Positions 9,504 to 16,689 of a stretch of 36,147 nt of DNA are shown piece after piece (the first letter of the stretch is position 1; every line of letters starts with the position of its first letter). The notes beneath the pieces were generated by a model. The model was not told the DNA's origin, ran no database searches, and was given only the letters and a program-made list of their open reading frames with translations. The DNA is from Paludibacteraceae bacterium. GTDB taxonomy: Bacteria > Bacteroidota > Bacteroidia > Bacteroidales > Paludibacteraceae. The position numbers and the translations under genes are program-made. Location of the stretch: positions 1 through 36,147 of the forward strand of contig JAQVJY010000014.1 of NCBI GenBank assembly GCA_028694915.1, read 5' to 3'.

Positions 9504-9530
9504 ATTATTAAAATTTAAATTAATAATATG
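9501..9530 (-). repeat. Inverted repeat over the start codon of the first Cys-rich lipoprotein
   Basis: CATATTATTAA (9501-9511) is the exact reverse complement of TTAATAATATG (9520-9530), with an 8-base centre. In the mRNA it would form an AU-only hairpin that includes the ATG. Weak pairing and AT-rich surroundings make a chance origin possible. Confidence 0.4.
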
Positions 9531-9817
9531 TAAAGTTATTTAATAATAATGATAACTAAATAAAACTTTAACTATAATTAATATATTTAATATCAGATTG
9601 AGGAGGATTAGTAATCCATTAAACTATTTACAACCATTTTGGGACAAGTAAAGAAACTTACGTCTAAATAGAAATCATTATTGTCCAGAGGTGAATCGAT
9701 ACATGCCAATAATTTTTAATTTGTAGTTGTCTTTTGGTCAGTCATACAGTCCGTTGTAAAAGTCTCCGTTGATAATCTGTCGATTGTTCTTTTGTTTTAC
9801 TCATAAAAGAACTTTAT
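9504..9817. other. AT-rich intergenic region left of the insertion sequence
   Basis: I see no convincing gene here. It contains the leader of the lipoprotein pair and a hairpin-like repeat GTTCTTTT (9786-9793) / AAAAGAAC (9805-9812), which could be a weak terminator. The target duplication of the IS follows directly. Confidence 0.5.
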
Positions 9818-9825
9818 TAACAATA
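9818..9825 (+). repeat. Left copy of the 8-bp target site duplication
   Basis: TAACAATA directly borders the left end of the IS and is repeated exactly at 10738-10745. Intact copies show a single insertion event with no later rearrangement of the ends. Confidence 0.9.
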
Positions 9826-9840
9826 ACCCGTAGTGCATTT
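9826..9840 (+). repeat. Left terminal inverted repeat of the IS982 element
   Basis: ACCCGTAGTGCATTT, exact inverse of 10723-10737. Confidence 0.92.
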
Positions 9841-9861
9841 GTAAAAAAGCAACAAAAAAAG

Positions 9862-9892
9862 TTGTTCATTTCGGAAAAAATCCGTATATTTG
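9862..9892 (+). promoter_or_regulatory. Transposase promoter inside the IS
   Basis: A TTG (9862-9864) is followed after 20 bases by TATATTTG (9885-9892), a full Bacteroidota-type promoter. Transcription would start a few bases before the ATG at 9918. This placement argues against any start upstream of 9918. Confidence 0.65.
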
Positions 9893-9917
9893 TTTGAAAA
9901 CCAATCAATTAAATATA

Positions 9918-10724
9918 ATGAACAACTTCAATACAAAGTACGACAAAATTCTCGAGATATTAAAACAATTTGAGACAAAAAGTAACTTTCTGAATCAAAT
10001 TCGTCGTCCACGTTTGAGCGATATTGAACTAATCGCTGTTGATTTGACAGCAGAATCTTTAAGCATAGATTCTGAATGTCAATTATTTAGAGTTTTACCC
10101 AGCTCACTAAGTTCACGCATTGAACGAAGTGTATATAATCGCCGGAGACGAAAATTATTTTTTATTAAAGAGCGAATCCGCAAGGCGATGTCGGATAAAC
10201 TGACCGGAACTGAAAATTATTTTATAGTTGACAGTATGCCATTGGAAATATGTAAGTTATCTCGATCTTCTAGAATTACAATCTGTAAAGAAGATTACTT
10301 AACAAGCCCTTCCAAAGGATATTGTGCCAGTCAGAAATTGCATTTTTATGGCTACAAATTACACGCTGTATGTAGTGCCAGTGGTGTTTTTTCAAACTTT
10401 GAGCTAACTCAGGCTGCTGTACATGACATACATTATTTGAAAAACATAAAAACCAATCTTTCTTCTTGTGTTTTAATAGGAGACAAAGGCTACCTAAGTG
10501 CTGATTATCAAAAACAGCCTTATATCTTTAGAAAAACAAGAAAACGTATTGAAACACTTTTTTCTCAGCTTTGTGACCAGTTCTTGATTCGTCGAAACTA
10601 CGCTAAGTCGTTTGACGGATACAAAAATAGAATTTTATCCAAAATCACTGCTTTGACAGTGATTCAATTGATAAACAAACTTTTAAATAGAAATATAAAC
10701 AACATTAAATCACTTGTAGTCTAA
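9918..10724 (+). CDS. IS982-family transposase, likely inactive through an in-frame deletion
   Basis: From the ATG at 9918 the protein has 268 residues and starts MNNFNTKYDKILEILKQFE, the usual IS982 N-terminus. A longer reading from a TTG at 9894 is unlikely because it begins at the promoter itself. The N-terminal part includes LSDIELI and FRVLP followed by RRRRK near 75-79. DDE candidates are D105 (VDSMP), D189 (GDKGYL) and E212 (RKRIETLF). In intact IS982 transposases, as I recall them, a segment of roughly 20-30 residues rich in basic and aromatic residues lies between GDKGYLSAxYQ and KQPYxFRKTRKRIE. Here YQ (197-198) runs straight into KQPYIF, leaving only 22 residues between D189 and E212. 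The reading frame is kept, so the product would be made but probably cannot catalyse transposition. Confidence 0.85.
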   Translation: MNNFNTKYDKILEILKQFETKSNFLNQIRRPRLSDIELIAVDLTAESLSIDSECQLFRVLPSSLSSRIERSVYNRRRRKLFFIKERIRKAMSDKLTGTENYFIVDSMPLEICKLSRSSRITICKEDYLTSPSKGYCASQKLHFYGYKLHAVCSASGVFSNFELTQAAVHDIHYLKNIKTNLSSCVLIGDKGYLSADYQKQPYIFRKTRKRIETLFSQLCDQFLIRRNYAKSFDGYKNRILSKITALTVIQLINKLLNRNINNIKSLVV

Positions 10725-10737
10725 ATGCACTACGGGT
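10723..10737 (-). repeat. Right terminal inverted repeat of the IS982 element
   Basis: AAATGCACTACGGGT, exact inverse of 9826-9840; it overlaps the last bases of the transposase stop codon. Confidence 0.92.
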
Positions 10738-10745
10738 TAACAATA
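10738..10745 (+). repeat. Right copy of the 8-bp target site duplication
   Basis: TAACAATA, identical to 9818-9825. Confidence 0.9.
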
Positions 10746-11007
10746 ATAAGATATTATATATTCCCCTAAAACCACATTTTTCCCCGCCTGAAATTGTTCT
10801 GAAGGAATGGCAGAAGTACGTGTCAAACACTGAAACAAAGCCAGAAAAACCAAGTAGAATATTGGTTATCAACGTCAAATCCGAGTTATTATTGTTTAGT
10901 AAGAGACGTTTGAATTCTTTACATATTATCAACTTTTTATAAAAATATCCGCCACAAAGCCACTTATCATGGATGACGCATTGAAAAAATGTCAAAAAAC
11001 GGTAATC
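10746..11007. other. Intergenic region right of the IS, no supported gene
   Basis: No gene is convincing here. A plus-strand frame without an ATG is open from about 10739 to 10940 and reads protein-like in its middle (PPEIVLKEWQKYVSNTETKP), which could be a decayed fragment. A 43-codon ATG frame at 10969-11100 overlaps the nadB promoter and is probably chance. Confidence 0.4.
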
Positions 11008-11041
11008 TTTGCACGTTTCTCACGTGATTTTAGTACTTTTG
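11008..11041 (+). promoter_or_regulatory. Candidate nadB promoter
   Basis: TTTG at 11008-11011 is followed after 22 bases by TACTTTTG (11034-11041). The spacing is at the long end for Bacteroidota promoters. The leader to the ATG at 11131 would be about 80 bases. Confidence 0.5.
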
Positions 11042-11130
11042 GCATCGAGAAACAACCACGCTGTGAATACAAAAAAACTCCTTGTTTTTCACTGAATTAA
11101 TAAAATACGGATTCCATAATACGAGGTTCT

Positions 11131-12702
11131 ATGATACGTAAATTTGATTTTTTGATTGTCGGTAGTGGTATCGCAGGCATGAGTTTCGCACTCAAAGTGG
11201 CGAATAAAGGGAAAGTGGCCATTCTTTGTAAAACCACGTTGGACGAAGCCAACACCGCTTTGGCGCAAGGTGGCATTTCGTCGGTAACCAACACGGTAGT
11301 AGATAATTACGAAAAACACATACAAGACACACTCATCGCTGGCGATGGCATTTGCGACCTGAAAGCGGTAGAAAAAGTGGTAAAAAATGCGCCCGCACAA
11401 ATTAAACAGTTGCTCGAATGGGGCGTGGATTTCGATAAAACGCCCGACGGCGCGTTCGATTTACACAAAGAAGGCGGACACTCCGAATTTCGTATTTTAC
11501 ATCACAAAGATTCTACGGGTGCCGAAATTCAACAAAGTTTAATCGAACGGATTCAATCGCACCCCAATATTACAGTGTTTGAACACTATTTTGCCATTGA
11601 TATTCTCACACAACATCATTTGGGCGAAATTGTGACACGCCACACACCGAATATCGAGTGTTATGGCATTTATGCGCTCAACACACGCAATCAACATATC
11701 GATACATTTTTGGGTAAAGTGACCATGTTGGCCACAGGCGGCATTGGCAACGTGTACCAAACTACGACTAATCCACTCGTGGCGACAGGCGACGGCATTG
11801 CTATGGTGCATCGTGCTCGTGGCGTGATTCGCGACATGGAATTTGTACAATTCCACCCAACAGCGTTCTTCCATCCAGGCGTTCATCCTTCGTTTTTAAT
11901 TACCGAGGCCATGCGTGGCTATGGTGCAGTGTTACGCACCAAAAAAGGCGAAGAATTTATGCACAAATACGACCAACGTGGCTCGTTAGCACCTCGTGAT
12001 ATTGTGGCACGCGCCATCGATAACGAGATGAAATTGGCAGGAACCGACCACGTTTACCTCGACGTAACGCATAAATCGGCCGAAGAAACGAAAAAACATT
12101 TCCCAATGATTTATGAAAAATGTCTATCATTCGGTGTCGACATTACCAAACAATATATTCCTGTAGCCCCAGCAGCGCACTATTTGTGTGGTGGCATTGT
12201 GGTGGATGACCGTGGCAAAACCAGCATCAACCGTTTATATGCCGCAGGCGAATGTTCGTGCACGGGTTTACATGGTGCTAATCGTTTGGCTTCAAATTCG
12301 TTAATCGAAGCGATTGTGTATGCCGATGCGGCAGCGGAAGATGTTTTGGGACACGTAGACCAATTAACGTATCAAGAAGCTATTCCTGAATGGAACGACG
12401 AGGGCACATCGCTGCCCGAAGAGATGATATTAATCACGCAAAGTTTGAAAGAAGTTCAGCAAATTATGTCGTCGTACGTGGGCATTGTGCGGTCGAACTT
12501 ACGCCTAAAACGCGCCATGACGCGCTTGGAAATTCTGTTTCGTGAAACCGAAAGTTTATTCGACCGTTCGGTGGTTTCTCGCGATATTTGCGAACTGCGT
12601 AATTGCATCAGTGTGGCTTACCTTATTATAAAGCAAGCCACCGCTCGCAAAGAAAGTAGAGGACTACATTACACCATAGATTATCCACACAAAAACGATT
12701 AA
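11131..12702 (+). CDS. nadB: L-aspartate oxidase
   Basis: This 523-residue flavoprotein oxidises L-aspartate to iminoaspartate, the first step of de novo NAD synthesis; NadA then makes quinolinate. The FAD-binding GSGIAG lies at residues 11-16. EANTALAQGGIS (39-50) and the GGHSEFRILHHKDSTG substrate region follow, then ATGGIGNVYQTTTNP and EFVQFHPTAFF. The late motif LHGANRLASNSLIEA closes the FAD domain, and the C-terminal helical domain ends near the normal NadB length. The absence of a succinate dehydrogenase-type C-terminus and the GGHSxxRI motif separate it from SdhA/FrdA. nadA and nadC are not in the window. It is preceded by a candidate promoter and followed, after 82 bases, by an independently promoted gene. 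Confidence 0.95.
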   Translation: MIRKFDFLIVGSGIAGMSFALKVANKGKVAILCKTTLDEANTALAQGGISSVTNTVVDNYEKHIQDTLIAGDGICDLKAVEKVVKNAPAQIKQLLEWGVDFDKTPDGAFDLHKEGGHSEFRILHHKDSTGAEIQQSLIERIQSHPNITVFEHYFAIDILTQHHLGEIVTRHTPNIECYGIYALNTRNQHIDTFLGKVTMLATGGIGNVYQTTTNPLVATGDGIAMVHRARGVIRDMEFVQFHPTAFFHPGVHPSFLITEAMRGYGAVLRTKKGEEFMHKYDQRGSLAPRDIVARAIDNEMKLAGTDHVYLDVTHKSAEETKKHFPMIYEKCLSFGVDITKQYIPVAPAAHYLCGGIVVDDRGKTSINRLYAAGECSCTGLHGANRLASNSLIEAIVYADAAAEDVLGHVDQLTYQEAIPEWNDEGTSLPEEMILITQSLKEVQQIMSSYVGIVRSNLRLKRAMTRLEILFRETESLFDRSVVSRDICELRNCISVAYLIIKQATARKESRGLHYTIDYPHKND

Positions 12703-12734
12703 ATAAGGTATTCCACAATTCTAGTATTTTTTGT

Positions 12735-12742
12735 TATCTTTG
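12735..12742 (+). promoter_or_regulatory. -7 promoter element for the DUF2723 gene
   Basis: TATCTTTG matches TAnnTTTG exactly and lies 42 bases upstream of the ATG. No TTG box at about 20 bases was found. Confidence 0.5.
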
Positions 12743-12784
12743 CGCTGCAATTTTTAATGATAATCACATTATAAAAGAACCATA

Positions 12785-15700
12785 ATGAAACGATTCAAAT
12801 TGTTCAACAACATCGTGGGCTGGCTGGCTTTTGCCATCGCTGCGGTCACTTATTTACTCACCATAGAACCAACAGCTAGCTTTTGGGATTGTGGTGAATT
12901 TATTTCATCTGCCTTTAAATTGGAAGTAGGTCACCCACCTGGCGCACCTTTTTTCATGATGACAGCACGTCTGTTCACCTTGTTTGCATCCGATACTACA
13001 CAAGTAGCGGCTATGGTTAACTCTATGTCGGCTATATGCAGTGCGTTCACCATTTTATTCTTATTTTGGACCATTACACATTTAGCGCGCAAAATCTTAT
13101 TGAAAGAGGACGAAGAAATGTCCGTTACCAAAATCATTGCTATTTTGGGTGCAGGTCTGGTAGGTGCATTAGCATACACATTTTCCGATACGTTCTGGTT
13201 TTCGGCTGTTGAAGGTGAAGTTTATGCGTATTCTTCGTTATTCACCGCAGTGGTATTTTGGGTGATGCTCAAATGGGAAGATGCTGCGGATAAACCAGGT
13301 TCTGACCGTTGGATTATTTTGATTGCTTACCTCATGGGGTTAAGTATTGGCGTCCACTTGTTGAACTTATTAGCGATACCAGCGATTGTTTTAGTTTATT
13401 ATTTCAAAAAATATACACCAACTACGAAAGGCGTTTTAATCGCCATTGCTGTATCTGGAGCGATTTTAGTGGCGGTGCTTTACGGTTTGATTCCAGGTTT
13501 TGTAAAAGTAGCTAGCTGGTTCGAATTGCTATTTGTCAATTCACTTGGCATGGCGTTTAACACAGGCTTAATCATTTATTTGATTGTGGTAACTGCTACG
13601 CTTGTATGGGCTATTTACGAAACACAAGCGGGCAAAAACATAGTACGCATCAAAATCGCGTTCTTATCAGCGTTAACACTCCTTGGTATTCCATTCGTGG
13701 GCGACAATGTGATACTTGGTTTACTGCTTGTGATTGGTGGTGGCTTATTTTTGTTTTTATACAAAAAAGAGATTAGCCGTCGTTGGTTAAATACCATTGT
13801 GTTATGTGCTGCCATGATGTTGGTGGGCTATGCGTCATACGCCATGATTGTGATTCGTTCGGCAGCTAATACACCGATGGATCAAAACTCACCTGACGAT
13901 GTATTCTCATTACAATATTATTTGAATCGTGAACAATATGGCGATCGCCCATTAATTTACGGTGCCATTTACTCTGCGCCCGAAAAATTAGAAGTGGTAG
14001 GTAACAATTGTATGCCGATACAAAAAGAAGGTTCTCCTGTGTGGATTCGCAAAGAAAAAACAACAGAAGGAGAAAAAGATTCATACACCATATCGGGTTA
14101 CAAACACCGCGGTTACGAAATGGACGAGCGTTTTATGATGCTGTTCCCTCGTATGTACAGCACAAACGAAGATCATATCAATGCGTATAAAAGTTGGGCA
14201 AACATAAAAGGTAACCGCATCAAAGTTGACCGTTGCGGCAATATGGAATCCATAGTATGTCCTACGTTTGGCGAAAATTTGAAATTTTTCTTCAAATATC
14301 AATTGAATTTTATGTACTTCCGCTATTTCATGTGGAACTTTAGCGGTCGTCAAAACGATATCCAAAGCCACGGCGAAATTGACCATGGTAACTGGATTAC
14401 AGGTTTAAGTTTTATTGATAACGCCATGCTCGGTGACCAAACCAATGCACCCGCTATTATGCGTAAAAATAAAGGTAACAACCGTTATTTCTTATTGCCG
14501 TTATTATTGGGTATTTTAGGTATTCTATGGCAATTAGGCAACGGTAAAAAAGGCACTCAAAGTTTCTGGATAACTTTTACGTTATTCTTCATGACTGGTA
14601 TTGCTATCGTTATCTATTTGAATCAAACGCCTTACCAACCACGCGAACGCGATTATGCGTATGCAGGTTCGTTCTATGCGTTCTCTATTTGGATTGGTTT
14701 AGGAATTCTAGCCGTGATACAAGGACTTAAAAAATTCATGCCAAAAACGGTAGCTACTGTACTTGCCGTGATACTTGGCTTGGGCGTTCCTACCCTTATG
14801 GCAGCCGAAAACTGGGACGACCACGACCGTAGCGGTCGCACCACGGCACGCGATTTTGGAGCTAATTACTTAAATAGTTGCGCACCAAATTCTATCTATT
14901 TTTGCAATGGCGATAACGACACCTTCCCTATTTGGTACAACCAAGAAGTAGAAGGCACACGTACCGACGTACGCGCTTGTAACTTGAGCTACCTCTCCAC
15001 CGACTGGTACATCGACCAAATGAAACGTGAAGCATACGAATCGAAACCTCTTCCAATTTCATGGGATCGCAAAGATTATGTAAGCGGTAATTTAGATATT
15101 TCACGGGTGATTGACCATCCAAATTTTGGCGGTCAAATGCCTTTAAAAACCGCTTTAGAATTAATTCGTCTTCCCGAATTTATTGAAGACGGCATTGGTA
15201 CGATGTTCGCTAGCACAGTGACAGTTCCAGTGAACAAAGATCAAGTACTAAAAACAGGTACTGTAAAACCAGAAGAGGCTGACAAAATTGTAGATGAAAT
15301 GAGTATTAAACTCGGCCGTTCTGCTCAAAAATCTGATTTGATGGTGCTTGAAATGATCAACAGCAATAATTGGGAACGTCCTATGTACTTTGCCGTAACA
15401 GTAGGTGAACAATTTTATCCAAATGTCAAAGAGTACTTGCAGTTGGAAGGATTAGCTTACCGTTTGGTGCCAATAAAAGGCAATGCAGAACGCGTAAACA
15501 CCGAGGTTATGTTTGACAATATGATGCACAAATTCAAATATGGAGGCGTTGATAATCCAAACGTATATTTGGACGAAAACAATTTACGTATGTGTCGTAC
15601 ATTCCGCCTGATGTTCTCGGAATTGATTGGTGCTTTAATCAAAGAAGGAAAAACTGATAAAGCGTTGGAAGCGTTGGATTATTGTTTGAAAGTTATTCCT

Positions 15701-16003
15701 GCCGAAACAGTGCCACACGACTACACATCGATGCTCTTAGCCAATTACTATTACGAATTGGGTAAACATGAACAAGCCGATGCGTTAGTCAATAACATCG
15801 CAGCGCAAATCTACGAGCGCTTAGATTGGATTGCGAGTTTGCCAAACGACAAACGTAGCAACTTATCACGCGAAATGAGCGTACAACAAAATATGGGTAT
15901 GCTGCAAAATATTTATTATAATTGTGCTGATGCAAAAAGTACGTTGACAGAGTCATTACGTACCAATTTTGAAAAATATTATCAACTGTTACCTATACGT
16001 TAA
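12785..16003 (+). CDS. DUF2723 (TMEM260-like) large membrane protein, putative GT-C glycosyltransferase
   Basis: This 1072-residue protein has a polytopic membrane N-terminal half and a long soluble C-terminal part. Near the start, EPTASFWDCGEFI (residues 28-40) and VGHPPGAPFF are the hallmark of DUF2723, with acidic D35 and E38 in the first outer loop where GT-C glycosyltransferases keep catalytic acids. SAVEGEVYAYSS and, later, NQTPYQPRERDYAYAGSFY are also typical. The C-terminal 100 residues look like TPR-type helices (ALEALDYCLKVIP, ANYYYELGKHEQA). The family is related to TMEM260 and protein O-mannosyltransferases, so it may glycosylate exported proteins; that role is inferred and not shown here. 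It is monocistronic, with its own -7 element and a strong terminator. Confidence 0.88.
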   Translation: MKRFKLFNNIVGWLAFAIAAVTYLLTIEPTASFWDCGEFISSAFKLEVGHPPGAPFFMMTARLFTLFASDTTQVAAMVNSMSAICSAFTILFLFWTITHLARKILLKEDEEMSVTKIIAILGAGLVGALAYTFSDTFWFSAVEGEVYAYSSLFTAVVFWVMLKWEDAADKPGSDRWIILIAYLMGLSIGVHLLNLLAIPAIVLVYYFKKYTPTTKGVLIAIAVSGAILVAVLYGLIPGFVKVASWFELLFVNSLGMAFNTGLIIYLIVVTATLVWAIYETQAGKNIVRIKIAFLSALTLLGIPFVGDNVILGLLLVIGGGLFLFLYKKEISRRWLNTIVLCAAMMLVGYASYAMIVIRSAANTPMDQNSPDDVFSLQYYLNREQYGDRPLIYGAIYSAPEKLEVVGNNCMPIQKEGSPVWIRKEKTTEGEKDSYTISGYKHRGYEMDERFMMLFPRMYSTNEDHINAYKSWANIKGNRIKVDRCGNMESIVCPTFGENLKFFFKYQLNFMYFRYFMWNFSGRQNDIQSHGEIDHGNWITGLSFIDNAMLGDQTNAPAIMRKNKGNNRYFLLPLLLGILGILWQLGNGKKGTQSFWITFTLFFMTGIAIVIYLNQTPYQPRERDYAYAGSFYAFSIWIGLGILAVIQGLKKFMPKTVATVLAVILGLGVPTLMAAENWDDHDRSGRTTARDFGANYLNSCAPNSIYFCNGDNDTFPIWYNQEVEGTRTDVRACNLSYLSTDWYIDQMKREAYESKPLPISWDRKDYVSGNLDISRVIDHPNFGGQMPLKTALELIRLPEFIEDGIGTMFASTVTVPVNKDQVLKTGTVKPEEADKIVDEMSIKLGRSAQKSDLMVLEMINSNNWERPMYFAVTVGEQFYPNVKEYLQLEGLAYRLVPIKGNAERVNTEVMFDNMMHKFKYGGVDNPNVYLDENNLRMCRTFRLMFSELIGALIKEGKTDKALEALDYCLKVIPAETVPHDYTSMLLANYYYELGKHEQADALVNNIAAQIYERLDWIASLPNDKRSNLSREMSVQQNMGMLQNIYYNCADAKSTLTESLRTNFEKYYQLLPIR

Positions 16004-16008
16004 TAAAC

Positions 16009-16045
16009 AAATAAAGCCTCTTCTGGATTAGAAGAGGCTTTATTT
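16009..16045 (+). terminator. Terminator after the DUF2723 gene
   Basis: A perfect 15-bp stem (16009-16023 with 16031-16045), loop of 7 bases, GCCTCTTC core, with AT-rich flanks. It starts 5 bases after the stop codon. Confidence 0.88.
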
Positions 16046-16073
16046 ATACTATAAAACTACGCCTTATAGACTT

Positions 16074-16682
16074 ATGTTCGTTGAACAACCACCACATTTT
16101 TTACGTTTAATTTGGAAAGGTACTTGGCGCAAAAAACAAGCCGGTAAAAAAGTCGTCTATCTCACGTTCGACGATGGACCATCGCCTGTGACTACACCCA
16201 AGCTGTTAGATCTTTTGGATGAGCATACTATTAAAGCGACTTTTTTCTGTGTGGGTGATAATGTACGCAAATATCCCAATTTATTTCAAGAAATCAAGCG
16301 TAGAGGGCACCAAGTAGGCAATCACACCATGCATCACCTCAAAGGATTTTGTACAGATTACGATACCTACATTCGCGATGTGACCATAGCCGACAAACTC
16401 ATACAAAGTCATCTCATGCGTCCTCCTTATGGCCGCATAAAACCACAACAACTACGCACGTTGTCAAAAAAATATGAAATTGTGATGTGGGATGTGATTA
16501 CACGCGATTACAACAACAAACTCACACCCGAAGAAGTATACACCATTGTGAAACGATACACGCGTAATGGCTCCATCATCGTTTTTCACGATTCGGAGAA
16601 AGCTGCTAAGAATATGTTTGGAGCATTACCCGCTTCCATTCGCTTCTTAAAAGAGAATGGTTACTCGTTTGAATTACTTTAA
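16074..16682 (+). CDS. Polysaccharide deacetylase (NodB-homology, CE4 family)
   Basis: This 202-residue protein is little more than one NodB-homology domain. Motif 1 is TFDDGP (31-36) with D33 and D34. Motif 2 is HTMHH with metal ligands H84 and H88. Motif 3 is RPPYG at 116-120, motif 4 includes WDVITRDYN from 139, and motif 5 is IIVFHDS with H172. All catalytic and metal-binding positions appear present. CE4 enzymes remove acetyl groups from chitin oligomers, peptidoglycan or other N-acetylated sugars; the target cannot be told from sequence. No signal peptide is visible, so the enzyme is predicted cytoplasmic unless it is membrane-associated through its N-terminus. It converges with the M6 metalloprotease gene with only 7 bases between stop codons. 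Confidence 0.92.
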   Translation: MFVEQPPHFLRLIWKGTWRKKQAGKKVVYLTFDDGPSPVTTPKLLDLLDEHTIKATFFCVGDNVRKYPNLFQEIKRRGHQVGNHTMHHLKGFCTDYDTYIRDVTIADKLIQSHLMRPPYGRIKPQQLRTLSKKYEIVMWDVITRDYNNKLTPEEVYTIVKRYTRNGSIIVFHDSEKAAKNMFGALPASIRFLKENGYSFELL

Positions 16683-16689
16683 GAGTAAT

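Larger units (their letters stand above)
9826..10737 (+). mobile_element. IS982-family insertion sequence, 912 bp, probably internally deleted
   Basis: The ends are perfect 15-bp terminal inverted repeats: ACCCGTAGTGCATTT at 9826-9840 and its reverse complement at 10723-10737. ACCC ends and an 8-bp direct repeat fit the IS982 family. A single plus-strand DDE transposase fills the element and its stop codon lies inside the right repeat. At 912 bp it is shorter than typical IS982 elements (about 1 kb), which fits the missing segment in the transposase. Inserted in an intergenic region between the lipoprotein pair and nadB. Confidence 0.92.

Noticed and set aside
10705..10995. 96-codon minus-strand frame at the right IS end
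   Set aside because: It crosses the IS boundary into flanking DNA, so it was created by the insertion, and the translation resembles nothing known.
10969..11100. 43-codon ATG frame just upstream of nadB
   Set aside because: It contains the nadB promoter boxes and has low-complexity, unconserved-looking sequence; most likely chance.
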